From Halopseudomonas pelagia CL-AP6 (GTDB taxonomy: Bacteria > Pseudomonadota > Gammaproteobacteria > Pseudomonadales > Pseudomonadaceae), in the NCBI RefSeq assembly GCF_000410875.1, contig NZ_AROI01000024.1:1-64000 (forward strand): a stretch of DNA of 64,000 nt, written 5' to 3'. Positions 18,404-26,528 of the stretch are shown here, piece after piece. Within the stretch, counting starts at the first letter, position 1. Each line of letters starts with the position of its first letter. The notes beneath the pieces were generated by a model. It did not search any database, had not been told where the DNA came from, and saw nothing but the letters and a program-made list of their open reading frames with translations. The position numbers were made by a program, and so were the translations under genes.

Positions 18404-19438
18404 TCAGCCGGGGCCGTATTGGGAGCAGTTACCCTGCCCCAGATATTTTTCCAGCACCGCCCACTGGGGCTTTTCTTCTCCCTTGCGCGGCTCCACTGAC
18501 AGTTTGTAGGTGCCCCAAGAAGGCCCTGCGGCCCAATACGTCATCGGTATGCAGTGCTCCTGCAGGTAGGCGAGCAGGTTATCCATCGCGCCCAGCCAGC
18601 GTTGATCATCTCCCGGAACGCCAAACTCTCCGATATGCCCCCGTTTTCCGTTTTTCTTCAACCAGCCGATAAAAGGCTCGACCCGTTTGACTCCGACCAT
18701 AGGATCGAAATCACTTCCAGGCGCGGCCTTGTAACTGCCGCTGGCATCCTCATCTATGTAAACATGCGCAGAGAAAATGAGGTTATCCGCAGGGTCATCC
18801 AACGACAGCAGAGCATCAGCATAACGCGGCCAGCGCTCAGCGCTGGACCAGGATGTACCTTCGATCAGCAGCGGCCGCTTCATATCATGCTCGCGTATAC
18901 CATCGATACCCGCCTGCGCGGCGGGCGGCCATTTGTCGTCGGCGCCGTAGGGTTCGTTCATGATGTCATAGGCGTATAGCGCCGGATGCTGCTGCCAGCG
19001 CTCGGCAATGCGTGACATCAAATCGCGGTAGGAAGACACCGGGGTTTCTTCAGTCCCGATCACGTTTCCCCGGTAACGTGCATAGTTATGCACGTCAATG
19101 ATGATCTTGATGTCATTCTCTGCAGCCTGATCCAGCATCTTGTCCACCAAATCGCTGTAGACCGGATCCAGTTTCGCGTTCAAGCTAGCCTGCAAGCGCT
19201 CCCACTTCAGCGGGAAGCGCACCATCCTCACGCCTTTTTCACGCCATGCGGCAAAATAGCCTTTCGGCGGGAAAAAATAGTGTGTGCCATGCTTACCGGG
19301 AAGTTGGTTACCGGTAAACTCGGCCCCCGCCACATTCAGCCCCACCAGCTCGACTTGCTCACGCGCCTGTAATGTGGAACAACCCAGAGCGAGGAGGCAA
19401 CCCAATCCGACTAATAAACGTCTTGCCCCTTTTGGCAT
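18404..19438 (-). CDS. Secreted or lipid-anchored GH5 glycoside hydrolase (cellulase family)
   Basis: Endo-acting beta-glycanase of family GH5. Start 19438 is chosen for its AAGGAG eight bases upstream; an ATG at 19468 would lie before that site. The N-terminal signal is MPKGARRLLVGLGCLLALGC, either a lipobox at Cys20 or cleavage after LQA at residue 25. The catalytic domain shows RMVRFPLKWERL, IIIDVHNYARY, the acid/base glutamate in YDIMNEPYG (Glu162), SAHVYID, and the nucleophile in HIGEFGVPG (Glu271). There is no carbohydrate-binding module. It is convergent with the EPS operon, ending 24 bp from it, so trimming or degrading that polymer is a reasonable inference. True cellulose as substrate is the alternative. 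Confidence 0.9.
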   Translation of the reverse strand: MPKGARRLLVGLGCLLALGCSTLQAREQVELVGLNVAGAEFTGNQLPGKHGTHYFFPPKGYFAAWREKGVRMVRFPLKWERLQASLNAKLDPVYSDLVDKMLDQAAENDIKIIIDVHNYARYRGNVIGTEETPVSSYRDLMSRIAERWQQHPALYAYDIMNEPYGADDKWPPAAQAGIDGIREHDMKRPLLIEGTSWSSAERWPRYADALLSLDDPADNLIFSAHVYIDEDASGSYKAAPGSDFDPMVGVKRVEPFIGWLKKNGKRGHIGEFGVPGDDQRWLGAMDNLLAYLQEHCIPMTYWAAGPSWGTYKLSVEPRKGEEKPQWAVLEKYLGQGNCSQYGPG

Positions 19439-19537
19439 GATCGTGTCTCCTTGATAATGAGCCATCACCGACAGACTGCCTATTCAGGCATTACATTCTG
19501 TTAGAGTAGCAGCCCTTTCCCGGTATAGTGCCACCCC

Positions 19538-20497
19538 ATGCGTGACCGCCTGTCGCTCGAAGCCCAGCAACTGCCAATTTACTTATGCGCGGTCGCTCTA
19601 GGTCTGTTGATCGGCACTTTCGCACCTGAGGTCGCGCCGTATCTAACCCCCCTGTTGTGGCCGCTTTTAGGGCTGCTCCTGTACGCAACCTTTGTACAGG
19701 TACCCTTGTTGCATTTGCGCCAGTCCCTAACTGACAAACCCTTTGTGTTCGCTCTGATGATCGGCAACTTCATCCTGCTCCCGCTGGCCGCCTGGATTCT
19801 GGTTCATTGGCTGCCCGAGAACCCTGCCTTGCGCCTGGGCGTACTTCTGGTGCTCTTGATGCCCTGCACCGACTGGTTTATCACCTTTACCCATCTGGGT
19901 GGCGGCAGCACCAGTAGCGCGATCTCTGTCACTCCACTTAATCTGCTGATGCAGATGCTCCTGGTGCCGCTGTATCTCTGGTTGATGCTACCGGATATCA
20001 GTCTACTGCTAGCCTGGGATGCAGCTCATATACTGGCCGCCGCGCTGGGCCTGCTCGGCGTACCTATGTTATTTGCGGCGCTCACACAGCGCTGGATGCA
20101 GGTGAAGCCCGCACGTGCGCGCGCTGGCGAAGCACTGGCCTGGCTGCCGGTACCTTTGCTGGCCATGGTTATGCTGCTAGTCTGCGCTGCAAACAGCCCT
20201 GTTCTGGCACAGACTGCACCCATACTGCTCAGCGTGTTACCGGTGTTCGTTGGTTTCCTGCTCATTGCCGGTTTGCTGGCGTGGGGGCTGGCGAAGCTGT
20301 TCAAACTGACAGTTTCCGCCGGCCGTACCCTGGCTTTCAGCTTCGGCACGCGCAATTCCTTTATCGTCCTACCACTCGTCCTGGCACTGCCGGCTGGCTG
20401 GGAGATCGCCGTTGTGGTGGTCATCCTCCAATCTCTGGTGGAATTAACCGGCATGCTGGTCTATCTATGGTGGGTACCGCGCAAATTGTTCCGTTAA
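19538..20497 (+). CDS. BASS/ACR3-superfamily membrane transporter
   Basis: Inner-membrane transporter with about 10 TM helices over 319 residues, in the bile acid:sodium symporter / arsenite ACR3 superfamily. Visible markers are LMPCTDWFITFTHLGGG in the first repeat, which keeps the ACR3-like cysteine, and SFGTRNSFIVLPL in the second repeat. No arsR, arsC or arsH neighbours are present, so arsenite export is not supported by context and the substrate is left open. It is divergent from the GH5 gene with a 99-bp shared promoter region. Confidence 0.82.
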   Translation: MRDRLSLEAQQLPIYLCAVALGLLIGTFAPEVAPYLTPLLWPLLGLLLYATFVQVPLLHLRQSLTDKPFVFALMIGNFILLPLAAWILVHWLPENPALRLGVLLVLLMPCTDWFITFTHLGGGSTSSAISVTPLNLLMQMLLVPLYLWLMLPDISLLLAWDAAHILAAALGLLGVPMLFAALTQRWMQVKPARARAGEALAWLPVPLLAMVMLLVCAANSPVLAQTAPILLSVLPVFVGFLLIAGLLAWGLAKLFKLTVSAGRTLAFSFGTRNSFIVLPLVLALPAGWEIAVVVVILQSLVELTGMLVYLWWVPRKLFR

Positions 20498-20862
20498 ACA
20501 CCAGTCAACCTTGTAGTGCTTGCCCAGTCAGTTAAAACAACAGACTCTTGCCTGACCTAAAAAACCTACGGAGAACAGCAATGTCATCCATCCCACCACG
20601 GTTTCAAGTGTATCGATGCCGAGCAAATACAAAGCCTGCAGGCGAACTGTTTATCGAATCGCAGGGGGGATCATCGCGTTCGCCGTGGATAGCACCAAGA
20701 CGCTCGGCCGCCAATTTGCACCTAGCCTTTCCCGGAATAAACCACGTGCGTCGCAAAGCCGGCACCTTTGCCCGGGTGCTGGTCGCGTTTGGCCCGTTGT
20801 GGGCTGACCGTTGAGCGAATACCCGCAATCACGGAAGCACTTGGTTACCAGGAAGCACACAC
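20498..20862. other. 365-bp gap without a recognised gene
   Basis: Between the BASS transporter and the DUF294 gene I find no RNA gene, strong terminator or recognisable protein. The only coding hint is the small ORF at 20581-20814. The sequence is open over short stretches in two plus-strand frames, which could mean a decayed gene or simple chance in GC-rich DNA. A promoter for the DUF294 gene is expected here but no convincing -35/-10 pair stands out. Confidence 0.4.
20581..20814 (+). CDS. Possible small ORF, 77 residues, unrecognised
   Basis: ATG at 20581 is preceded by GGAGA at 20570-20574 (six-base spacing), a respectable ribosome site. The product (MSSIPPRFQVYRCRANTKPAG...) is arginine-rich, has no TM segment or motif I recognise, and its composition resembles an out-of-frame reading. 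It could equally be a remnant of a frameshifted gene. Reported only because of the ribosome site and because the gap is otherwise empty. Confidence 0.2.
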   Translation: MSSIPPRFQVYRCRANTKPAGELFIESQGGSSRSPWIAPRRSAANLHLAFPGINHVRRKAGTFARVLVAFGPLWADR

Positions 20863-22779
20863 ATGGATATTGAGATTGTCGAAATACGCGATCACCTGAG
20901 TCGCTTCCCGCCGTTCGACGGCTTGCCTGAGGATGTTCTCAGCGAGGTGGCCCGCCAGGTTGAAATCAGTTATTTCAAGGCAGGTACTGACATCCTGCTG
21001 TTCAATCAGGACGTTCAGTTCCTGCATTACCTGCGCAGTGGCGCAGTGGATGTGTTCCGCCGCAATGGCGAGCTGTATAACCGCCTGACCGAGGGCGATA
21101 TCTTTGGTCACTTCGGGCTGCTGCGCAATCACAAGGTGCGCTTTCCTGCACGCGCCATCGAAGACAGCTTGATCTATTTTATTCCGTCCAGCTTGTTTGA
21201 CCGCCTGTGCGAGGATCATGAAACCTTCGCCGATTTCGTCGAGGCCGAGGGGCAGTCGCGCCTGAAAACTGCGGTGGACAGCCAAAGCAAGGCTGGCGAG
21301 CTGATGCAGATCAAAGTGCGTAAACTGATCAGCCGCCTGCCGATCATGGTGCCTGCGCATACGTCGGTCAGGGACGCCGCGAGCGTGATGACGGCAGAGA
21401 ACGTCTCGTCGCTGGTCATCGTCGACAGCATGGCCGCAGTGGACGGTACCGGTACCCTGCCGGCGGCCGGAAACGGGGCCGGGATTATGGTCGGCATTGT
21501 TACCGATCGGGACTTTCGCACTCGGGTGGTGGCCGAGGGCCTTGCGGCTGACACACCGATCAGCCAAGTCATGTCACCCAATCCGATTACCGTGCAGGCC
21601 GAGGATTCGGTGTTCGACACCATGCTGTGCATGCTGCGCAACAATATCCATCACCTGCCGGTGATTCAGCGTAAAAGGCCCATCGGCCTGATCAACCTGA
21701 CCGATATCATCCGTTTCGAATCCCAGAGCAGCCTGTACCTGGTCAGCAATATCTTCAACAAGCAGGACGTAGCTGGCCTGCAAGCATTGCTGCCGGATAT
21801 TCGCGCCACCTTTGTGCGCATGGCCAATGACGAAGCCACTGCGCACATGATCGGCAGCACCATGGCCGGCATCGGCAGAGGCTTTAGCCAACGCCTGCTC
21901 GAGCTGGCTGAAGCCGAATTGGGCCCGCCGCCGGTTCCCTACTGCTACCTGGCGCTCGGGTCGATGGCGCGCAATGAGCAACTGATAGTGACCGACCAGG
22001 ATAATGCCCTGATTCTCGATGACCGCTTCGACCCCAAACAACATGACGAGTACTTTTTCCAACTGGCGACCTTCGTCAGTGACGGACTGGCGGCCTGCGG
22101 TTATACCTACTGCAAAGGCGGCATCATGGCGACCAACCCGAAATGGCGCCAGCCGTTGAAGGTATGGAAACAATACTTTACCCAGTGGATAGAACGCCCC
22201 AACCCGGAAACCCTGCTCAACAGTTCAATATTCTTCGACCTGGATAGCGTTTATGGCGAAGCCGAACTGGCTGAAACCTTGAAGGACCTACTCGCCTCCA
22301 AAGCCAGCACCAGCGAACCCTTTCTCGCCAGCTTGGCCCGCAATGCTCTCAACCGTACACCGCCGCTAGGCTTTTTCCGTACCTTTGTGATGGAGCAGGA
22401 TGGTGAGCACAAAAACATCATCAACCTCAAGGGCCGAGGCACTGCGCCACTGACGGATCTGATTCGCGTACACAGCCTGGCCTGCGGCTCCAAGGCACAG
22501 AACTCCTTCGAGCGATTGGATGCAGTGGCCCACACGCGTCTGATGCCACCCGAAGCCATTAGTCGCCTGCGCTATGCCTTGGAGTTTCTGTCGATGGTGC
22601 GTATCCGCCATCAGGCGCGGGATATTGAACAGGGCCGCGAACCCAATAACTACATTCAACCTGAAACCATCCCCGCTGCAGAACGGCATAACCTCAAGGA
22701 GGCCTTTCAGGTACTGAACAACGCACAAAAATTCCTGCGCTATCGCTACCCCTCGCTGCAGTCCATGCGCACCCTATGA
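20863..22779 (+). CDS. DUF294 nucleotidyltransferase-like protein with cNMP-binding and CBS domains
   Basis: Cytoplasmic multidomain signalling protein of 638 residues. A cyclic-nucleotide-binding domain occupies about 15-130 (HYLRSGAVDVFRRNGELYNRLTEGDIFGHFG region). A CBS pair lies at about 150-285 (MTAENVSSLVIVD, GIVTDRDFRTRVVAEG, MLRNNIHHLPVI). A DUF294 nucleotidyltransferase domain with ALGSMARNEQLIVTDQDNAL lies at about 365-385, and the DUF294_C helical domain follows. In pseudomonads such proteins sit beside acetate-uptake or acetyl-CoA synthetase genes with a partner exonuclease. Here only the exonuclease partner is present, overlapping by four bases. A regulatory nucleotidyltransferase role (GlnD-like chemistry) is inferred. 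Confidence 0.9.
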   Translation: MDIEIVEIRDHLSRFPPFDGLPEDVLSEVARQVEISYFKAGTDILLFNQDVQFLHYLRSGAVDVFRRNGELYNRLTEGDIFGHFGLLRNHKVRFPARAIEDSLIYFIPSSLFDRLCEDHETFADFVEAEGQSRLKTAVDSQSKAGELMQIKVRKLISRLPIMVPAHTSVRDAASVMTAENVSSLVIVDSMAAVDGTGTLPAAGNGAGIMVGIVTDRDFRTRVVAEGLAADTPISQVMSPNPITVQAEDSVFDTMLCMLRNNIHHLPVIQRKRPIGLINLTDIIRFESQSSLYLVSNIFNKQDVAGLQALLPDIRATFVRMANDEATAHMIGSTMAGIGRGFSQRLLELAEAELGPPPVPYCYLALGSMARNEQLIVTDQDNALILDDRFDPKQHDEYFFQLATFVSDGLAACGYTYCKGGIMATNPKWRQPLKVWKQYFTQWIERPNPETLLNSSIFFDLDSVYGEAELAETLKDLLASKASTSEPFLASLARNALNRTPPLGFFRTFVMEQDGEHKNIINLKGRGTAPLTDLIRVHSLACGSKAQNSFERLDAVAHTRLMPPEAISRLRYALEFLSMVRIRHQARDIEQGREPNNYIQPETIPAAERHNLKEAFQVLNNAQKFLRYRYPSLQSMRTL

Positions 22780-23498
22780 AAAAGCCAGACCCTGCCCTTG
22801 CCAGCCCTGACTGGCAAAAAATCTTCAGTAATCTGGCAAACACGGCACAGGACCAGCGTCTGGTGCGCTTTTATCAGGCTGGCGCCGTGGCCGCAGACAC
22901 GCCCCTGAGCGAAGTCGAGCTGATCGCCATGGATATCGAAACCACCGGCCTGGACCCGCACCGCGATGCGATCGTCAGCATCGGCTTGGCGCCTTTCAGC
23001 TTGCAACGTATTCGCTGTGCACAAGCCAGCTACCATGTAGTCAAACCGATTGCCGAGCTGACTAGTAAATCGGTCACCCTGCACCGCATTACCCACAGCG
23101 AGATCAGCGACGCTCCTGGTCTGGATCAGTTGTTGGGCACCTTGCTGGAAAGCCTGGCAGGCAAGGTAGTGGTAGTGCACTACCGCAATATCGAGCGTGG
23201 CTTTCTCAGTGAAGCCGTGCGCTATTTTATTGGCGAACAGCTGCACTTCCCGGTCATTGATACGATGGAGCTCGAAGCCCGGCTACACCGGGGCGCGAAC
23301 CAACCGGGGTGGTTTGCCCGCTTGCGCGGCATCAAACCGACCTCCATCCGCCTGGCTGACAGCCGCCTGCGTTACGGGCTGCCGCACTATCAAGCGCATC
23401 ATGCTCTGATAGACGCGCTGGCGACGGCTGAACTGCTGCAAGCGCAGGTGTTGACACACTACCAGCAGGACACGCCTATCAGCCGCCTGTGGAACTGA
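22776..23498 (+). CDS. DnaQ-like 3'-5' exonuclease
   Basis: DEDD-family exonuclease domain protein (PolC/epsilon-like) of 240 residues. Exo I is AMDIETTGLDP (Asp53, Glu55), Exo II falls in VVVVHYRNIERGFLSEA, and Exo III is HHALIDALATAELL, giving the DEDDh signature. Its ATG overlaps the stop of the DUF294 gene (ATGA), a pairing common in gammaproteobacteria, which suggests a joint function that is not established. It is convergent with the following flavoprotein gene across a seven-base gap. Confidence 0.9.
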   Translation: MKKPDPALASPDWQKIFSNLANTAQDQRLVRFYQAGAVAADTPLSEVELIAMDIETTGLDPHRDAIVSIGLAPFSLQRIRCAQASYHVVKPIAELTSKSVTLHRITHSEISDAPGLDQLLGTLLESLAGKVVVVHYRNIERGFLSEAVRYFIGEQLHFPVIDTMELEARLHRGANQPGWFARLRGIKPTSIRLADSRLRYGLPHYQAHHALIDALATAELLQAQVLTHYQQDTPISRLWN

Positions 23499-23505
23499 TT
23501 CCCTG

Positions 23506-24861
23506 CTACTGGCAGCCTTCGAGCGGGCGGATCTTGCCGGGGTTAAGCAGCGAGTGCGGATCGTTGGCTGCCTTGCTGGCCAGAATAGCCGGACTCAGGG
23601 CGCCGCCATGCTTGCCATCCTCTAGCATGTAGGTATGGCTGTTGTTGATCTTGATGCCCAGCGACTCGTGCAGCGCCATCAACTCGGCCAGCCGCGTGTC
23701 GGTTGAGTAACGCACCAGCGGTAGGCCGGTGACCAGCACCTGCGAGTTGGCCAGACGGATAAACTCCAGATGGATCAGCACCTCATCGGCCACCTGCGCC
23801 TTCAGCTCGGCGAGTTGTTCCAGGACGCGGTCGCTATCGTAGTTGGTTTGCAGATTTGTGAAGCCCTTGTCGTGCTTGAGTGCCTGTAGCGTGGAATGGT
23901 TCCAGCAATGCTCCATCAGCGTCAGCCCTGACGCTTTGGCTTCGGCGAAGGTCTGCGTCCACAACTGTTTGCCACCGTACTCAGCACGCAGTTGCACCAG
24001 CGACTGGCGGTTGTGCGGTGCAACCAGCGCCATCACCAGAAAGTGACCGTCCAGCAGCGAAAAAGGAATGTCCCGGAAGTAGGAAGCCGCCCGGCTGTCA
24101 TAGAGAGACAGCTCGCGCTTCTCGATCCCGGTCGAATCCAGCATTGCGCGGCAGAATCCGTAGGCTGCTTCAATGTTGTCAAAATCGAACAGGTACTCAT
24201 CCCAGTTACGCGCCGGCGCCAGTGCCAGTTCCAGGTCAAGCAGAATTCCGTTGGTGCCATAGGTATGATGATAGACGAGCAGGTCTTCGCCGCGCAGCTC
24301 CAGAACCTGTGGCCTATCTTCGATGGTCAGAATGCGAATGCACTGCACGGTACCGGGTGCCGAGATCGGCCCATAGTTGATCGACCCTATACCACCAAAG
24401 CCGCCGGCAAACAGACCGCCGATGCTGGCTGCGCGGTAAGTGGATGGCATGCAGCGCAGCTCCCAGCAGCGCTCGCGGACGCGCTCCTCAAGCTCGCCAA
24501 TCTTCATGCCCGCCTGCACCCGCACCAAGCCCTCGCAGAGCCACTCGAGCGCAGTACAGGAGGTCATATCGATCACCACGCCACCAGCCAGGGGGACCGC
24601 CTGGCCGTAATTACCCGTACCGCCACCACGCACTGTCATCGGAATGGCCAAGCTGACGCAAGCGCTGACGAGGGCTGTCAGCTCAGCCTCATCCCGAGGG
24701 CGGACCACCAGGTCGGCCTGCTTGTCCATCAGTTGCGGTACCAGCAGCGGGCTGAACCAGTAGAAATCTCTGGACAGACGTTTGATGTGCACCCGCGAGG
24801 TGATCCATTCAAGCTTGGGCAGTTGCGCCTGCAGCGCATTAAGTACTTCAATTGAGATCAT
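23506..24861 (-). CDS. FAD-binding oxidoreductase, GlcD/PCMH type
   Basis: Flavoprotein of the VAO/PCMH superfamily (451 residues), last gene of the RutR-type cluster. The FAD-binding half shows VVRPRDEAELTALVSACVSL, IPMTVRGGGTGNYGQAVPL and GVVIDMTSC, then STYRAASIGGLFAGGFGGIGSINYG. The C-terminal half is a GlcD-like cap and ends HSLLNPGKIRPL. There is no covalent-FAD histidine and no iron-sulfur cysteine cluster. Members oxidise 2-hydroxy acids or related alcohols and amines. The substrate here is unknown and probably belongs to the same pathway as the upstream amidohydrolase and RidA genes. Confidence 0.85.
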   Translation of the reverse strand: MISIEVLNALQAQLPKLEWITSRVHIKRLSRDFYWFSPLLVPQLMDKQADLVVRPRDEAELTALVSACVSLAIPMTVRGGGTGNYGQAVPLAGGVVIDMTSCTALEWLCEGLVRVQAGMKIGELEERVRERCWELRCMPSTYRAASIGGLFAGGFGGIGSINYGPISAPGTVQCIRILTIEDRPQVLELRGEDLLVYHHTYGTNGILLDLELALAPARNWDEYLFDFDNIEAAYGFCRAMLDSTGIEKRELSLYDSRAASYFRDIPFSLLDGHFLVMALVAPHNRQSLVQLRAEYGGKQLWTQTFAEAKASGLTLMEHCWNHSTLQALKHDKGFTNLQTNYDSDRVLEQLAELKAQVADEVLIHLEFIRLANSQVLVTGLPLVRYSTDTRLAELMALHESLGIKINNSHTYMLEDGKHGGALSPAILASKAANDPHSLLNPGKIRPLEGCQ

Positions 24862-24897
24862 TGTTAATTACCCTGTTGAAACAGAAATGAACTCGGT

Positions 24898-25695
24898 TTA
24901 TGCCTCACTCTCGTGCCAGCGACCGATCATCAGGCGCGACAGCGCCGACATGCAGAGAAACAGCGCGACGCCAGTCAGCGAGATCAGCGCCAGCGCGGCA
25001 AACATGCGTGGAATGTTGAGCTGGTAACCCGACTGCAGAATCTGGTAGGCCAGACCAGTGTCGGCACCACCGGTACCGGCGACAAACTCTGCCACCACTG
25101 CGCCGATCAGTGCCAGGCCGCTGGCGATACGCAATGCCGCAAAGAAGTAGGGCAGCGCCGAGGGCACGCGCAGGCGCCAGAGTGTCTTACCGCGACCGGC
25201 CCGACGTAGCTTGAAATACGCCAGCAGGTTTGGCGAAACGCTACGCAAGCCTAGCGTGGTATTGGAGATGATCGGAAACAGCGCTACCAGCGACGAGCAG
25301 ACCACCAGAGCCAGCGTGGTGTTCTCGATCCAGATGATGATCAGCGGTGCAATTGCCACTACCGGCGTCACCTGCAGGAGTACCGCGTAAGGGAAAAAAG
25401 CGGTTTCGATCGCGCGGCTCTGCACAAACACGAAGGCAATCAGAACACCGACCACAATGGCCAGCAGGAAAGACAACAGGGTCACCTTGAGCGTGTTCAG
25501 CAACGCCGAGCTGAGCAACTCCCAATCGCTGACCAGTGCTCTGCCCACAGCCAGCGGGGACGGAAACAGATACTCGGGAATTTCGCTAACGGTCACAAGG
25601 CAATGCCACAACAGCAGCAACAGCAGGGCAATCAGCGCGGGAATAAAACAGCGGCGAAAACGCTCGCTACGCCATAGCGGAAACAGCTCGTTCAC
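24898..25695 (-). CDS. ABC importer permease (SsuC/ThiX-like)
   Basis: Inner-membrane permease of the nitrate/sulfonate/pyrimidine-type ABC importers, 265 residues with about six TM helices. The EAA-like cytoplasmic loop reads YFKLRRAGRGKTLWRLRVPSALPYFFAALRIASG (about 165-198). The N-terminal TM helix is IPALIALLLLLLWHCLV. It overlaps the ATPase gene by four bases. Substrate type is inferred only from the partner binding protein. Confidence 0.92.
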   Translation of the reverse strand: MNELFPLWRSERFRRCFIPALIALLLLLLWHCLVTVSEIPEYLFPSPLAVGRALVSDWELLSSALLNTLKVTLLSFLLAIVVGVLIAFVFVQSRAIETAFFPYAVLLQVTPVVAIAPLIIIWIENTTLALVVCSSLVALFPIISNTTLGLRSVSPNLLAYFKLRRAGRGKTLWRLRVPSALPYFFAALRIASGLALIGAVVAEFVAGTGGADTGLAYQILQSGYQLNIPRMFAALALISLTGVALFLCMSALSRLMIGRWHESEA

Positions 25696-26528
25696 GTGGC
25701 ATCCTCCGTACCGGCAGCGGCCAATAAATAGTCGTGCAGTTGCATAGCATAGGCGCCGAAACGGGCACTCATGCGGAATTCGGGACCACGCGGAAAGGGC
25801 TCGTCAATGCGGATTTCTGCCACCACACGCCCAGGGCGTGCAGCCATGACAACCACCCGCTCGGAGAGAAAGACCGCCTCGTGGATCGAGTGGGTTACAA
25901 AGATCACACTCAGGCCACTGCTCTGCCAGAGGTCAAGCAGATCACTGTCCAGCTTGAAGCGGGTGATCTCGTCCAGAGCACCGAACGGCTCGTCCATCAG
26001 CAGTAGGTTTGGCCTGATCACCAGACCACGGGCAATGGATACGCGCATCTGCATGCCGCCGGACAGTTGGCTGGGCAGAGCATCGGCAAAGCGCGACAAG
26101 CCAACCAGCTCCAGCACCTGATCCACCCGCGCTGCGACCTCGCTGCGCGGCACCTTTTCCGGCTCCAGTTCCAACGCCAGACTGATGTTTCTGCGCACGC
26201 TGTGCCAAGGCATCAGCGCGGCCTCCTGAAACACGAAGGAGAGCGAGCGGCCACTCTCATGCAGGCGTGCACCGGGTCTGTTCCACAGCAACAGGCGCCC
26301 GTCCGAGGGCTCTGTCAGCCCGGCAACCATTTTCAGCAGGGTGCTCTTGCCGCACCCCGAGGGTCCTAGCAGCGTAACGAACTCACCTTCGCGAATGCTC
26401 AGGTTCACCGGCATCAGCGCCCGGGTGCCATTCGGATAGACCTTATCGCACGAGAGCAGCTGAACCGCAGACGCCTGGCCACTCGGCGCCTCGCAACGCG
26501 CCGGGCTCAGTCGGGTATGTGCATTCAT
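25692..26528 (-). CDS. ABC importer ATPase (SsuB/TauB-like)
   Basis: Nucleotide-binding subunit of the same importer, 278 residues. Walker A is LLGPSGCGKSTLLK, the Q-loop is FVFQEAALMPWHSV, the ABC signature is LSGGMQMRVSIARG, Walker B is [12 protein letters not shown], and the H-loop is VIFVTHSIHEAV. The sequence upstream of LLSCDKVYPNGTR is a poorly conserved extension of about 25 residues, so the true start could be slightly downstream. It overlaps both neighbours by four bases (ATGA), so ATPase, permease and binding protein are translated together. Confidence 0.94.
   Translation of the reverse strand: MNAHTRLSPARCEAPSGQASAVQLLSCDKVYPNGTRALMPVNLSIREGEFVTLLGPSGCGKSTLLKMVAGLTEPSDGRLLLWNRPGARLHESGRSLSFVFQEAALMPWHSVRRNISLALELEPEKVPRSEVAARVDQVLELVGLSRFADALPSQLSGGMQMRVSIARGLVIRPNLLLMDEPFGALDEITRFKLDSDLLDLWQSSGLSVIFVTHSIHEAVFLSERVVVMAARPGRVVAEIRIDEPFPRGPEFRMSARFGAYAMQLHDYLLAAAGTEDAT

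Noticed and set aside
18381-18415. GC-rich imperfect hairpin between the EPS operon end and the GH5 gene end
   Set aside because: The GGCCC/GGGCC arms are poorly matched, no T-run follows, and part lies within the GH5 coding region, so I do not call it a terminator.
19538-20497. Arsenite exporter Acr3 annotation for the BASS-like transporter
   Set aside because: There are no ars genes nearby, and the motif set fits the wider superfamily; the narrow call is not supported.
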